From Corynebacterium propinquum DSM 44285 (GTDB lineage Bacteria; Actinomycetota; Actinomycetes; Mycobacteriales; Mycobacteriaceae), in assembly GCF_000375525.1 (NCBI RefSeq), contig NZ_AQXC01000008.1, positions 62,001-126,000 on the forward strand: 64,000 bases of DNA. The letters are read 5' to 3'. The first letter of the stretch is position 1, and each line of letters begins with the position of its first letter. Below, piece by piece: positions 44,701 through 53,856 of this stretch. The translations under genes and the position numbers were made by a program. The notes below the pieces were generated by a model. It saw only the letters and a list, made by a program, of their open reading frames with translations, had not been told where the DNA came from and made no database searches.

Positions 44701-46571
44701 CCTCTCCTATTTTGTCTGTTACTGATCTCAGCGTCTCGTTCCCATCTGAGGCCGGAACCGTTAACGCTGTGCGTGGAGTCAATTTCGATCTTTTGCCCGG
44801 CAAGACCTTGGGGATCGTGGGAGAGTCCGGCTCCGGAAAATCCGTTACCTCCATGGCAATCATGGGGTTGTTGCCGGACTATGCCAAGGTTGCCGGCTCC
44901 GTGGAATTCGATGGCGTCGAGCTATTGGAGAAAAACGACAAGCAGATGTCGAAAATCCGGGGCAAAGACATCGGCATGATCTTCCAAGATCCGTTGTCGG
45001 CGCTGACCCCGGTGTTCGATATTGGTACCCAGCTGGTCGAAGCTATCCAGACGCACCAAAAAGTCAGCAAACGCGTCGCGCTGGACCAGGCCGCACAGCT
45101 GCTGGAACTAGTCGGGATTAATGAACCGAAGTTACGGTTGAAATCTTTTCCGCATCAATTTTCCGGTGGTATGCGCCAGCGCGTGGTTATCGCCATTGCG
45201 ATTGCGAATAATCCCAAGCTTTTGATCGCTGATGAGCCGACTACGGCCTTGGACGTGACCATCCAGGCACAGATTTTGGATGTTATTAAGGTTGCGCAGA
45301 AAGAAACTGGGGCGGCCACGATCATGATCACTCATGACATGGGGGTGGTCGCAGAAACTGCCGACGATGTCATGGTGATGTACGCCGGGCGTCCAGTAGA
45401 ACGCGCCGAGGTCCATGACTTGTTCGCCAACCCGCGGATGCCGTATACCGTCGGGCTGTTGGGATCAACCCCGCGTCCCGATGCGTCGTCGGAGGATCCG
45501 CTGATTCCCATCGAGGGAAATCCACCGATGTTGGTGAACCTCGAGGATAAATGTCAGTTTGCCCCGCGATGCCCGGTAGCGACCGACGAGTGTCTACATT
45601 CTGAACCGAAGCTGCTGCCGCTGAAGAGTAATCAGAGTCAAAGTACGGCGTGTATTCGTTCTGAGCACATTACGGACCGAAAAATCGACGGTCAGCAGAT
45701 GTATCCGGTGCCAAAACTCAGCGCTGATGTGCTGGGGGATGTCCCGCGCGAGGAACGCAAGATTGCGCTTGCGGTTAAAGACCTGCATAAGGAATTCCCG
45801 TTGTTGAAAGGTGCTTTGGTCAAGCGTCGCGTCGGTACGGTCAAAGCTGTCAACGGCATCAGCTTCGAAATCCGTGAAGGCGAATGCATGGCGATCGTCG
45901 GCGAGTCTGGTTGCGGCAAGACCACCACGCTGCTGGAGATTATGGACTTGGAGCCGGAAAACGGTCAGGTGCTTCTGGACGGCGCGGATGCGAATGAATT
46001 CTCAGCGGCGCAGCGTCGGGAAGCGCGGAAGCAACTGCAAATCGTGTTTCAGGATCCGATGAGTTCGTTGAACCCACGTCTGACTGTGCGGGAAGTGATT
46101 GCCGAGCCGTTGAATTCCTTGGGCTTCGACGGTGATGTCGATGATCGCGTCATTGAGCTGATGGAGTTGGTGGGCCTGAATGCTGACCATCTGGATCGAT
46201 TCCCGAGCCATTTCTCCGGTGGCCAGCGGCAGCGTATCGGGCTGGCTCGCGCGTTGGCGACGAACCCGAAGGTGATCGTGCTCGATGAGCCGGTCTCAGC
46301 CTTGGATGTGTCTATTCAAGCTGGTGTGATCAACCTTCTGGAAGACCTCAAGCGCAAGCTCGGGATCGCTTATTTGTTTGTCGCACATGATTTGTCTGTG
46401 GTGCGTCACCTTTCAGACCGGGTGGCCGTGATGTACGAGGGTGCGTTTGTGGAAGAAGGCGTTACGGATGAAATCTTCGATAATCCCCAGCATGAGTACA
46501 CGCGGAAATTGCTCAGCGCTATCCCAATCCCGGATCCGGAGGTCGCGCGGAGACAAAAAGATTCTGCATAA
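44697..46571 (+). CDS. Peptide ABC transporter ATPase, fused DppD-DppF type
   Basis: 624 aa with two complete ATPase domains. Domain 1: [12 protein letters not shown] (Walker A, residues about 41-52), [17 protein letters not shown] signature, [13 protein letters not shown] (Walker B), and the oligopeptide C-terminal motif with [14 protein letters not shown] (residues about 284-297). Domain 2: [13 protein letters not shown] (residues about 401-413), [17 protein letters not shown] and [13 protein letters not shown]. One polypeptide thus serves both permeases. GGAGG lies 5 nt before the ATG. Confidence 0.93.
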   Translation: MTSPILSVTDLSVSFPSEAGTVNAVRGVNFDLLPGKTLGIVGESGSGKSVTSMAIMGLLPDYAKVAGSVEFDGVELLEKNDKQMSKIRGKDIGMIFQDPLSALTPVFDIGTQLVEAIQTHQKVSKRVALDQAAQLLELVGINEPKLRLKSFPHQFSGGMRQRVVIAIAIANNPKLLIADEPTTALDVTIQAQILDVIKVAQKETGAATIMITHDMGVVAETADDVMVMYAGRPVERAEVHDLFANPRMPYTVGLLGSTPRPDASSEDPLIPIEGNPPMLVNLEDKCQFAPRCPVATDECLHSEPKLLPLKSNQSQSTACIRSEHITDRKIDGQQMYPVPKLSADVLGDVPREERKIALAVKDLHKEFPLLKGALVKRRVGTVKAVNGISFEIREGECMAIVGESGCGKTTTLLEIMDLEPENGQVLLDGADANEFSAAQRREARKQLQIVFQDPMSSLNPRLTVREVIAEPLNSLGFDGDVDDRVIELMELVGLNADHLDRFPSHFSGGQRQRIGLARALATNPKVIVLDEPVSALDVSIQAGVINLLEDLKRKLGIAYLFVAHDLSVVRHLSDRVAVMYEGAFVEEGVTDEIFDNPQHEYTRKLLSAIPIPDPEVARRQKDSA

Positions 46572-46595
46572 TATTCTGCGCAAAAGTTCTCAATT

Positions 46596-46636
46596 GCGCT
46601 AACTCACGGTTATAATTCAATGAGCGTTAACTCACA
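46596..46636. promoter_or_regulatory. Two direct GCG(C/T)TAACTCAC repeats upstream of the first binding protein
   Basis: GCGCTAACTCACG (46596-46608) and GCGTTAACTCACA (46624-46636) share 11 of 13 bases, 28 nt apart. The second extends to TGAGCGTTAACTCACA, close to a GlxR-type palindrome. They lie 45-85 nt before the first lipoprotein gene, so this gene may have its own regulated promoter. Confidence 0.45.
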
Positions 46637-46680
46637 GAATATATTCTGTACAGTTTGCTTCACTAGTAGAGGGAGTCTCC

Positions 46681-48423
46681 ATGAATAGCATGTCTGGTTT
46701 TGTGGTCAAAAAGGCTGACGGTAAGAACGCTGGCAGGATGAAAAAGATCGGTATTGGCGCCATGTCGGTGCTCGCACTGACTTTGGTATCGTGCAGCTCA
46801 GATGGTGGGTCGAATGCCTCCGGGGGCGGCAACGGCGATGGCGCCAGCGTGGAGGTGCACCCAGAGGGTGATTACAACCCGGTTGACCGCGACCAGCTGC
46901 AAGATGGCGGCGAATTGCGTCTGCCATTGGGGGAACTTTCGGAACAACAAAATACGCTGCACGCCAACATGGTCTCTGATACTTCGACGGTGTGGGATTG
47001 GTATAACCCGCAGCTGACGATCATGGACGACAAGGGCGAGGTGGAATTCAACCCGAATTACTTTGATTCTGTCAGCAGTGAAGAGGTTGATGGCAAAACG
47101 GTGGTGACCTATAACTTCACTGATGAAGCAACGTTCAACGACGGTACCCCGATCGACTGGCGTGCCTTTGAAGCGATCTGGAAGGCAATGAGCGGGGAAA
47201 ACCCGGAGTTCCAGCCTGCAGCAACCGATGGCTATAACCTTGTCGAGTCTGTGAAAGAAGGCGACTCCCCGAAGCAAGCTGTGGTTACCTACAAGCAGAT
47301 TTATCCGTGGTGGGAAGAACCATTCACGCAGCTGCTGCACCCCGATGTCGATACCCCAGAAGAATTCAACGAGGCATATCTCAACCAGTTGCATCCAGAA
47401 TGGGGTGCAGGACCGTACACCGTGGCCTCAGTAGACTTCCAGTCGGGCAATGTGGTTTTCGAACCGAACGATAAATGGTGGGGCCCGGAGCCGAAGCTGG
47501 ATCGTGTAACCTACCGGCAGCTGGAATCGCAGGCCACTATCAACGCCTTCCGCTCAGGCGAGATCGATGCAGCGGGTGTGGGAAACAAGAACAATATGTC
47601 CATCGCACAGCAGATGGGCGATAGCATCGACATCCGTGCAGCTCTGCGTCCGTCGTATATTTTGTTCTCGTTGAACTCAGAAAGCCCGCTGTTAGCTGAT
47701 CCTGAGGTGCGCCATGGCATTTTTGCCGGTATCAACCGCGAACAGTTAGCCGAAATTCGGTACAACGGTTTGGACTATGAAGAAGAGATGCCGGGATCGT
47801 TGTCGGCGCTGACCTTCCAAGATCACTACCAAGACAACCTGTCAGACGTTCTCGAATATGACCCAGAAAACGCGAAGAAACTGCTGGAAGATGCAGGATA
47901 TTCCGAGGGTAGCGACGGCATCTACGAAAAAGATGGCGAGAAACTCTCCCTGCGCTACGTTTTGGTCGGTGACGATGAAGTCTCGAAGTCCACAGCTTCT
48001 GCGGTGCAATCGATGCTGCGCGCAATCGGTGTGGATCTGCGCATTGAAGAACGCCCAGCCAGCGAATTTGCGAATATCCTGGAAGAACGCGATTTCGATC
48101 TCTTCCTGAGTGCCGTGGGAGTTACCAGCCCGTACAGCGGCATCGTCTACTTCGAGCAATCCTTCGGCAGCGATTCCAACCTGGATCTGTCCAGCACGGG
48201 ATCTGCAGAATTCGATGAGAAGATCAAAGAGATGCAGCAGTTGGACACCAAGGAAGCACAAATCGAGCGTGCCAACGAACTGGAAACAGAAGTTTTCGAG
48301 CGCTACGGCCACCTGCCATACGCGAATGGTCCACAGATGTCTGCGTACAAGAAGGGGCTAGCCAACTTCGGCCCGGCACCGTTTAAGACGATGCTGAAAG
48401 AAGACATCGGCTGGGAGAAATAA
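46681..48423 (+). CDS. Peptide-binding lipoprotein, SBP family 5 (first copy)
   Basis: 580 aa. Signal peptide with lipobox LVSC (residue 39 is the lipid-modified Cys), then a Gly/Asn/Ser linker, then the family-5 binding fold (residues about 75-580) with WYNPQLT, FNDGTPIDWRAFEAIWKA and the C-terminal RYGHLPYANGPQ. It is the extracellular receptor of the transporter encoded upstream. The next gene is a close paralogue. GAGGGAGTCTCC lies before the ATG. A regulatory-looking pair of repeats upstream suggests a second promoter within the operon. Confidence 0.9.
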   Translation: MNSMSGFVVKKADGKNAGRMKKIGIGAMSVLALTLVSCSSDGGSNASGGGNGDGASVEVHPEGDYNPVDRDQLQDGGELRLPLGELSEQQNTLHANMVSDTSTVWDWYNPQLTIMDDKGEVEFNPNYFDSVSSEEVDGKTVVTYNFTDEATFNDGTPIDWRAFEAIWKAMSGENPEFQPAATDGYNLVESVKEGDSPKQAVVTYKQIYPWWEEPFTQLLHPDVDTPEEFNEAYLNQLHPEWGAGPYTVASVDFQSGNVVFEPNDKWWGPEPKLDRVTYRQLESQATINAFRSGEIDAAGVGNKNNMSIAQQMGDSIDIRAALRPSYILFSLNSESPLLADPEVRHGIFAGINREQLAEIRYNGLDYEEEMPGSLSALTFQDHYQDNLSDVLEYDPENAKKLLEDAGYSEGSDGIYEKDGEKLSLRYVLVGDDEVSKSTASAVQSMLRAIGVDLRIEERPASEFANILEERDFDLFLSAVGVTSPYSGIVYFEQSFGSDSNLDLSSTGSAEFDEKIKEMQQLDTKEAQIERANELETEVFERYGHLPYANGPQMSAYKKGLANFGPAPFKTMLKEDIGWEK

Positions 48424-48536
48424 GCCGCCGAAGAATCATTCGCCGATGATGCCAGCCGGTCTCATGATGTGTATTCACACAAAGTTATGGGGCCGGTTGT
48501 GCATGTTTTCAGACAGAGACCTCAGAGGAAGAAGTT

Positions 48537-50306
48537 ATGACTGAAGAAAAGCACACGTTGTCCAGGACGGGAAAGCCTCAACAACCTATTTCACCGGGCG
48601 AGATCAACCCGGGTGCACGTAACGGCAGGACAATAGCTGCGCGGAAAGCGGGCGTGGGATTGTTGTCGATAGCCGCGCTAACCTTGGCCGCCTGCAGCAG
48701 CGGTGACAACGCTGATTCCGCCGACGGCCCTGGAATTGATGTACACCCGGAAGGCGACTATCACCCGGTGGACCGCGACCAGCTGCAAGACGGTGGTGAA
48801 CTGCGGTTGCCTATCGGCGAAATCCCAGAGCAGCAAAATGCCCTGCATGCGAATTTCACCTCGGACACGGTTGCTTTGTGGGAATGGTACAACCCGCAAC
48901 TTTATTTGCTAGATGATGGCGGCAACCTGGAATACAACCCGGATTATTTCACGGATGTCACGCACGAAGAGATCGACGGAAAAACCGTGGTGACTTACGA
49001 GTTAGTCGACGAAGCCACCTTTAACGATGGGACTCCCATCGATTGGCGTGCATTCGAAGCTACCTGGAAAGCACTCAACGGAGAGAATACTGAGTTCCAA
49101 CCAGCTGCTACCGATGGATACGATTCAGTGGAGTCAGTCGTTGCCGGCGACAGCGAGAAACACGCAGTCGTGACCTATAAATCCATCTATCCCTGGTGGG
49201 AAGAACCATTCACCACTCTGCTGCACCCGGATATTGATACCCCGGAAGAATTCAACGAAGGTTATTTGAACCAGGTGCGTCCGGAATGGGGCGCAGGACC
49301 ATTTACCGTTGCCAGCACGGATTTCCAGGCCGGCAATGTGGTATTTAAAGCAAATGACAAGTGGTGGGGCGATGAACCGAAATTGGATCGGGTAACGCTG
49401 CGGCAGCTGGAGTCACAAGCCGTGGTCAATGCTTTCCGTTCTGGTGAAATTGATGCCGCGGATGTTTCAGATAAAAACAGCCTGGCCGTCGTTCAGCAGA
49501 TGGGCAACGACGTTGATATTCGGGCCTCGCTTACCCCATACCAGCGCATGTTTTCGCTGAACTCGGAAAGCCCCCAGTTAGCTGATCTCGGCGTGCGCCA
49601 CGGCATCCTTGCTGGTATTGACCGTGAGCAGCTAGCAGAGATTCGTTTTAACGGTCTGGGTTATGAAGAAGAAATGCCTGGCTCGATGGTGTTTATGACC
49701 ATCCAGGACGAATACCAGGATAACGTCTCGGAGGTTGTGGAATATGACCCAGAAAATGCGAAACAGCTGCTGGAATCCGCTGGCTATGAGATGGACGGAG
49801 AATTTTACTCGAAAGATGGTGAGCGGCTCTCCCTGCGCTATGTCCTCATTGGAGATGACGACGTTTCCAAGGCAACTGCGCGCGCTTTGCAAGCAATGAT
49901 GCGCGAGATCGGGGTTGAGCTGCGCATTGAAGAGCGCCCGAGCAGCGAATTCGCGAATGTCCTGGAAGAGCGAGACTTTGATGTGTTCCTCTCCGGGGTT
50001 GGCGTGACCGGGCCAGATAGTGGCGTGGTCTATTTCTCGTATTTTTTCTCGACGGATTCCAACCTGGACCTTTCCCGCACAGGCACCGAGGAGATGGATG
50101 CCAAGATTGAAGAAATGCGGCAACTCGACACCGCTGACGAACAGCGCATGCGCGCCAACGAACTCGAGAAAGAAGCCTTCGCGCAGTACGGCCGCCTGCC
50201 GTATGCCAACGGACCACAAATGACCGCGGTGAAATCCGGCTTGGCTAACTACGGGCCGCGGGTATTCACGGTCCTGGAAAAGCAAAATATCGGCTGGGAG
50301 AAATAG
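48537..50306 (+). CDS. Peptide-binding lipoprotein, SBP family 5 (second copy)
   Basis: 589 aa. An extended N-terminus leads to the lipobox LAAC (residue about 52). From there the protein runs closely parallel to the first copy: VDRDQLQDGGELRLP is identical, and FNDGTPIDWRAFEA, YPWWEEPFT and YGRLPYANGPQMTA align without gaps. By eye about two thirds of residues are the same. Tandem duplication is the simplest origin. Both copies probably feed the same permease pair with different peptides. GAGGAAGAAG precedes the ATG. A TGTG-tatt-CACA palindrome lies 55-69 nt upstream. Confidence 0.9.
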   Translation: MTEEKHTLSRTGKPQQPISPGEINPGARNGRTIAARKAGVGLLSIAALTLAACSSGDNADSADGPGIDVHPEGDYHPVDRDQLQDGGELRLPIGEIPEQQNALHANFTSDTVALWEWYNPQLYLLDDGGNLEYNPDYFTDVTHEEIDGKTVVTYELVDEATFNDGTPIDWRAFEATWKALNGENTEFQPAATDGYDSVESVVAGDSEKHAVVTYKSIYPWWEEPFTTLLHPDIDTPEEFNEGYLNQVRPEWGAGPFTVASTDFQAGNVVFKANDKWWGDEPKLDRVTLRQLESQAVVNAFRSGEIDAADVSDKNSLAVVQQMGNDVDIRASLTPYQRMFSLNSESPQLADLGVRHGILAGIDREQLAEIRFNGLGYEEEMPGSMVFMTIQDEYQDNVSEVVEYDPENAKQLLESAGYEMDGEFYSKDGERLSLRYVLIGDDDVSKATARALQAMMREIGVELRIEERPSSEFANVLEERDFDVFLSGVGVTGPDSGVVYFSYFFSTDSNLDLSRTGTEEMDAKIEEMRQLDTADEQRMRANELEKEAFAQYGRLPYANGPQMTAVKSGLANYGPRVFTVLEKQNIGWEK

Positions 50307-50322
50307 GCTTGATCCCGTTTAA

Positions 50323-50802
50323 CTAGGATCCGTCCTCGATAGAATCGACCAACCATTGCGCCAGGACACGGGCATGGGTGTGCTCAGTGTCCTTGCCGGC
50401 GAACAGTAGCGCGATATTTCCTTGCCCCGCTGCTTTAGACAAGGTCGTCACAGCGTCGGCAAGCTCGCCATCGGCAGCGCGCTGGTCCAGCTCAGACGTG
50501 TAGCGCTGGCTGAATTCGTCGAAAGACAGCCCGTCGTGGAATTCTTTGCGGAGTTCCTGCGACGGGCACAGCTGTTTATCCCACAGGTTTGGCTGCAGAT
50601 CTTCCTTCCTGATCCCGCGCGGCCACAGCCGGTCGGCCAGCACAGAAAATGCTGCTGGACGCGCCGTACCCTCACCACCCTGTTCGCCGCGAACGTCGAA
50701 GACACGGAATAAGAAGATCTCATGCCCACGCACCGGGTAGCTGGCAACGGGGACAGCCGTGATGGATCCGTCGGTATCTGTCACTCGATTTTGGGAACTC
50801 AT
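50323..50802 (-). CDS. DUF488 family protein
   Basis: 159 aa. RLWPRGIRKEDLQPNLWDKQLCPSQELRK (split here only as family hallmarks: LWPRG and W-K-LCPS) and LLFAGKDTEHTHARVLAQWL are typical of DUF488 proteins. The family has a conserved but unproven role. The open frame begins at 50847; ATG 50802 removes an N-terminal extension lying under the divergent MscS promoter. The gene is convergent with the second binding protein, 16 nt apart. A copy of the CGTCGGCAAG word is in the middle. Confidence 0.78.
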   Translation of the reverse strand: MSSQNRVTDTDGSITAVPVASYPVRGHEIFLFRVFDVRGEQGGEGTARPAAFSVLADRLWPRGIRKEDLQPNLWDKQLCPSQELRKEFHDGLSFDEFSQRYTSELDQRAADGELADAVTTLSKAAGQGNIALLFAGKDTEHTHARVLAQWLVDSIEDGS

Positions 50803-50808
50803 GAACCC

Positions 50809-50814
50809 TAAGAT
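50809..50814 (+). promoter_or_regulatory. -10 box (TAAGAT) before the MscS gene
   Basis: TAAGAT ends 8 nt before the GTG start at 50823 and there is no Shine-Dalgarno sequence, so leaderless transcription is likely. Confidence 0.4.
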
Positions 50815-50822
50815 AGTGAAGT

Positions 50823-51707
50823 GTGAATGGACTTGGCGTGAATGCACCTGGCGAAGAACTCATCCGCACAATTACCTGGGATGGCGTGTTCCGGGGGCTG
50901 ATCACCCTGCTGATTGGCCTCGCCATCGCGGCCGTCGCAACTGCGATCACGCGTTTGTATCTGCGGGCACGCGGTCGGGTGCACAGTTCACGTAGGGTAT
51001 TGGGCCGTTTGGTGTTCTGGATCATCGCAGTATTGGCTTTTTCTGCCGCAATGACGGTGGTCTTTCCTTCGATTAACCCGGTCGACATTCTCGGTGGTAT
51101 CGGTGTCGTCTCCATCGCAGCCGGTATTGCCTTCCAGACGGTGCTGGGCAACATGTTTGCGGGCATCATGATCCTCGCGCGCGACCAATTCCGCGTCGGC
51201 GATCAAGTACAGGTGGGTGATAACGCCGGGACCATCACCTACATCTATCTCAGCTCCACGAGCATTAGGCGTTTCGACGGCCAGCTCGTGGTGATCCCGA
51301 ATACACTCATGCACTCCGGGGAAGTCATCGTGCAAACCGGGTTTGAAACCAACCGCGCCCGGGTAGTGATTGATATAGCGACGAGCGCTGATCTCACGAA
51401 TGTCAAAAATACTGCCATTGCGGCGATGGATTCGGTGGAATGCGTCTTGCACGATCCCGCGCCAACCGCGTACTACCACGAAGTGGGTATCGAAACCGTC
51501 AGCCTGGAATTATTATTCTGGTCTGGTTCCACGCGGCTGGAATCCCGTGAGGCCACCGATGCAGTGATCTCCGCGGTGCTCGAAGCAATGCGCCGGGAAG
51601 AAATTCCCTTGGCGACGACCGGCCTGGAGTCTTTGCACGTGCGTTCGTCGCAGCAGCAACAATCGCAGGTTTCCGCCCGCAGCCCGGAAAACGACAATAA
51701 AGACTAA
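50823..51707 (+). CDS. Small-conductance mechanosensitive channel (MscS family)
   Basis: 294 aa. Three membrane segments (residues about 22-45, 60-82 and 88-112); the third is the pore helix and runs into GIAFQTVLGNMFAGIMIL. It is followed by the MscS beta domain (FRVGDQVQVGDNAGTITYI, STSIRRFDGQLVVIPN) and a C-terminal alpha/beta domain. It releases solutes on hypo-osmotic shock. It overlaps the VanZ gene by one base. The Gln/Ser-rich C-terminus is variable. This gene is distinct from the larger C. glutamicum MscCG because it lacks the C-terminal extra membrane segment. Confidence 0.87.
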   Translation: MNGLGVNAPGEELIRTITWDGVFRGLITLLIGLAIAAVATAITRLYLRARGRVHSSRRVLGRLVFWIIAVLAFSAAMTVVFPSINPVDILGGIGVVSIAAGIAFQTVLGNMFAGIMILARDQFRVGDQVQVGDNAGTITYIYLSSTSIRRFDGQLVVIPNTLMHSGEVIVQTGFETNRARVVIDIATSADLTNVKNTAIAAMDSVECVLHDPAPTAYYHEVGIETVSLELLFWSGSTRLESREATDAVISAVLEAMRREEIPLATTGLESLHVRSSQQQQSQVSARSPENDNKD

Positions 51708-52276
51708 TGAAAACTCTTCACCGAATCGCGTTTGTGGCCTGGTTGGCCGTCGTTATTGCTTTAACTTTGCTGAAAAGCTTCTATCAGATCGGTTATCTCT
51801 GGGACCCGGACAACCAACGGGTGCGTGAGATCATCCTGGAACCACTCGACGTCTGGCGCTCGTCATCGAACTGGTTCCTCAGTGTCTTCGAGTATGGCGG
51901 AAATACCGCTTTATTCATTCCCTTTGGTGCGTTGTTGTTCATCGTGTTTGCCACGGGAAGTTCGCGTCGGGGAAGCAGCCGAGTGCGCGGTGGATCGCGG
52001 ACTGGGTGGGCAAGCGTATGGAAAGTTGCCGTATTGGCTGCGCTGTGTAGTTTCAGTATCGAATTAGCACAATACGCGTTTTCAGTCGGACGAAGCTCTA
52101 TTGATGATCTCCTGGCCAACACCTTGGGTGGGCTATTAGGCGCGTTGCTGGCCAAGGCAGCTGGGCCCAAGTTGTACCCGTTCTGGTCAGGTATTTCACT
52201 TGCTTTGGCTGCGGTTTTTGCCGTGCTGGTGGGGCTTGGCGAGCGGCTCGGGGATCCGGAAAAGATCGTGGACTAA
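51707..52276 (+). CDS. VanZ family membrane protein
   Basis: 189 aa with about four membrane segments. The VanZ signature is present: GGNTALFIPFGALL (residues about 63-76) and FSIELAQYAFSVGRSSIDDLLANTL (residues about 116-140, read as SIELAQ and SSIDDLLANTLGG). VanZ-like proteins are linked to glycopeptide tolerance in enterococci, but in actinobacteria their role is unknown and the fold is common. It is translationally coupled to the MscS gene (TAATG overlap). Confidence 0.85.
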   Translation: MKTLHRIAFVAWLAVVIALTLLKSFYQIGYLWDPDNQRVREIILEPLDVWRSSSNWFLSVFEYGGNTALFIPFGALLFIVFATGSSRRGSSRVRGGSRTGWASVWKVAVLAALCSFSIELAQYAFSVGRSSIDDLLANTLGGLLGALLAKAAGPKLYPFWSGISLALAAVFAVLVGLGERLGDPEKIVD

Positions 52277-52458
52277 CTGCACGTATGGGGGTGGCCCATG
52301 CAGTGAATACAAGCGTCGTCCCAGCTCGCGCACACAGGTAATAAACGTTTGGTAACTATCATCCAACGACCTGATCAATTCCCACCAGATTACTGGAACT
52401 CCATGCCACCATGAGACAGAAAAGAATTAGCCTGAGCGAGCAGAATAGAGGATGATTC

Positions 52459-53802
52459 GTGCGAGGACGACCAGCGGTGCAGCGAGCAGCGCAATACCGT
52501 GAAGTACAGCAGCAGAGTGCACAGCCGGTGAGCACACGCAGTAGCGGGAAGCGTAAGTTCACCGCCATCGTTGCGTCGGCGGCAACGTGCATGACCGGCC
52601 TATTAACAGGAGCTGCCACCGCGCATGCCGCACCTTGGGACCAGCGCGCCGGGGCGTATCACGAGGCACGCAAGACCATCGAAGAAGGTCCAGTGGTTGA
52701 TTCTGCCGGATTCGTCGAAAATGCCCGGAGCCAGTTGCAGCAGTGGGGGATCCAGACCCCGGAGCTAGACCGAGAGATCACCGATGCTATCGACCAGCAG
52801 ATCGCCAGCGCGCTACCTCAGCACCGGAGCCCGCAGGAGCACCGAAGCTCGCAGGGCCCGCAGGCGTCGGCAAGCGGTATCGGTGCAGCGTCCGGCGACA
52901 AGGCTCCTGCGTCCGTCGACAAGGTCCCTGCCGCTGAGACACGTGGCGATCATGCTGTTGATGGCAACGGCTCTGTCGGCAAAGACTATGCCAGCAACGA
53001 TTACGACGGCATCGGGGAGCGCCCGGCAATCATCGAAAATCCTGCTATTGATCCCAATATGCGCTGGGTGAATGATCCCTTGTCGAAGATCCTGGCAGGC
53101 AAGCCCACCGAAGATTTCGTCTTGCACCGAGTACCTGGATCCTGGTTTGATGCGCCGCGCATCCCGGAAGAATCAAATGAGTATCTCTCGCAGGGCACAT
53201 CGCTGTATGGCCCCGGCACGCCGCTGTTCGTCGGCGATTCGGGGATCTGCACGCTCGCGGTTGCGGGCACCGATGCGCAAGGGCACAAGGTCGGTATTAC
53301 CGCCGGGCACTGTGGTGCGGAAGGCGACTACGTTGCCTCAGCTGATTCGTGGCAGGTAGGCAACTCCGGCACCATCGTGGCCTCCAATGCGCATCACGAT
53401 TATTCTGTGATCGAATTTGGATCCAATGCGGAAGTTACCCGCAGCTACAACAACGTCACCGTCGACGAGATCGGTGCCGGACCGCGATTTGGTGACCAGG
53501 TCTGCAAAAACGGCGTTGCTACCGGCCACACCTGTGGCGTCCACTACGGCGATGCCGAGGGGATTCAGTTCAACCAGGTCTGCGCGAGTCTCGGAGACTC
53601 CGGCGGGCCGCTGCTGGTAGGCAACCGTTTGGTCGGCATCATTTCCGGTGGGGCCAACCCTACGGGCCTGGATTTGTCGTGCCGGAGCCCACTCCAGGGA
53701 TTCCTGCATGTACCAACCATGGCCAGCGATGCCAACACCATCCTCGCTGACCTGGACGCGCATGGTGGCGTCGGTGCTGGTTTCCAGTTGCCGGAAAACT
53801 AA
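52459..53802 (+). CDS. Secreted trypsin-like serine protease (S1 family)
   Basis: 447 aa. A basic N-terminus and a signal peptide ending near AATAHA-A (cleavage about residue 58) are followed by a pro-region rich in Ala, Ser and Pro with low complexity (residues about 110-180). The protease domain has GITAGHCG (His about residue 281), HDYSVIEF (Asp about 314) and GDSGGPLLVG (Ser about 380). Cys pairs near the His and Ser are likely disulfides. Secreted to the medium or wall, target unknown. Two CGTCGRCAAG words lie in the pro-region (52865 and 52914). Confidence 0.87.
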   Translation: MRGRPAVQRAAQYREVQQQSAQPVSTRSSGKRKFTAIVASAATCMTGLLTGAATAHAAPWDQRAGAYHEARKTIEEGPVVDSAGFVENARSQLQQWGIQTPELDREITDAIDQQIASALPQHRSPQEHRSSQGPQASASGIGAASGDKAPASVDKVPAAETRGDHAVDGNGSVGKDYASNDYDGIGERPAIIENPAIDPNMRWVNDPLSKILAGKPTEDFVLHRVPGSWFDAPRIPEESNEYLSQGTSLYGPGTPLFVGDSGICTLAVAGTDAQGHKVGITAGHCGAEGDYVASADSWQVGNSGTIVASNAHHDYSVIEFGSNAEVTRSYNNVTVDEIGAGPRFGDQVCKNGVATGHTCGVHYGDAEGIQFNQVCASLGDSGGPLLVGNRLVGIISGGANPTGLDLSCRSPLQGFLHVPTMASDANTILADLDAHGGVGAGFQLPEN

Positions 53803-53816
53803 CGCACCCAGGCTGT

Positions 53817-53856
53817 CTTAACTCAGGTGTCCTTAACTCAGGGTTCCTTAACCCAG
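53817..53856. repeat. Three CTTAACYCAG repeats at 15-bp period over the hisN stop
   Basis: CTTAACTCAG (53817-53826), CTTAACTCAG (53832-53841) and CTTAACCCAG (53847-53856). The last copy contains the hisN stop codon; the period of 15 keeps further stops in the same frame. Confidence 0.7.

Noticed and set aside
36852..50320. Attachment-site repeat of the tRNA 3' end
   Set aside because: I found no second copy of the tRNA end and no integrase; an insertion at the tRNA stays an inference.
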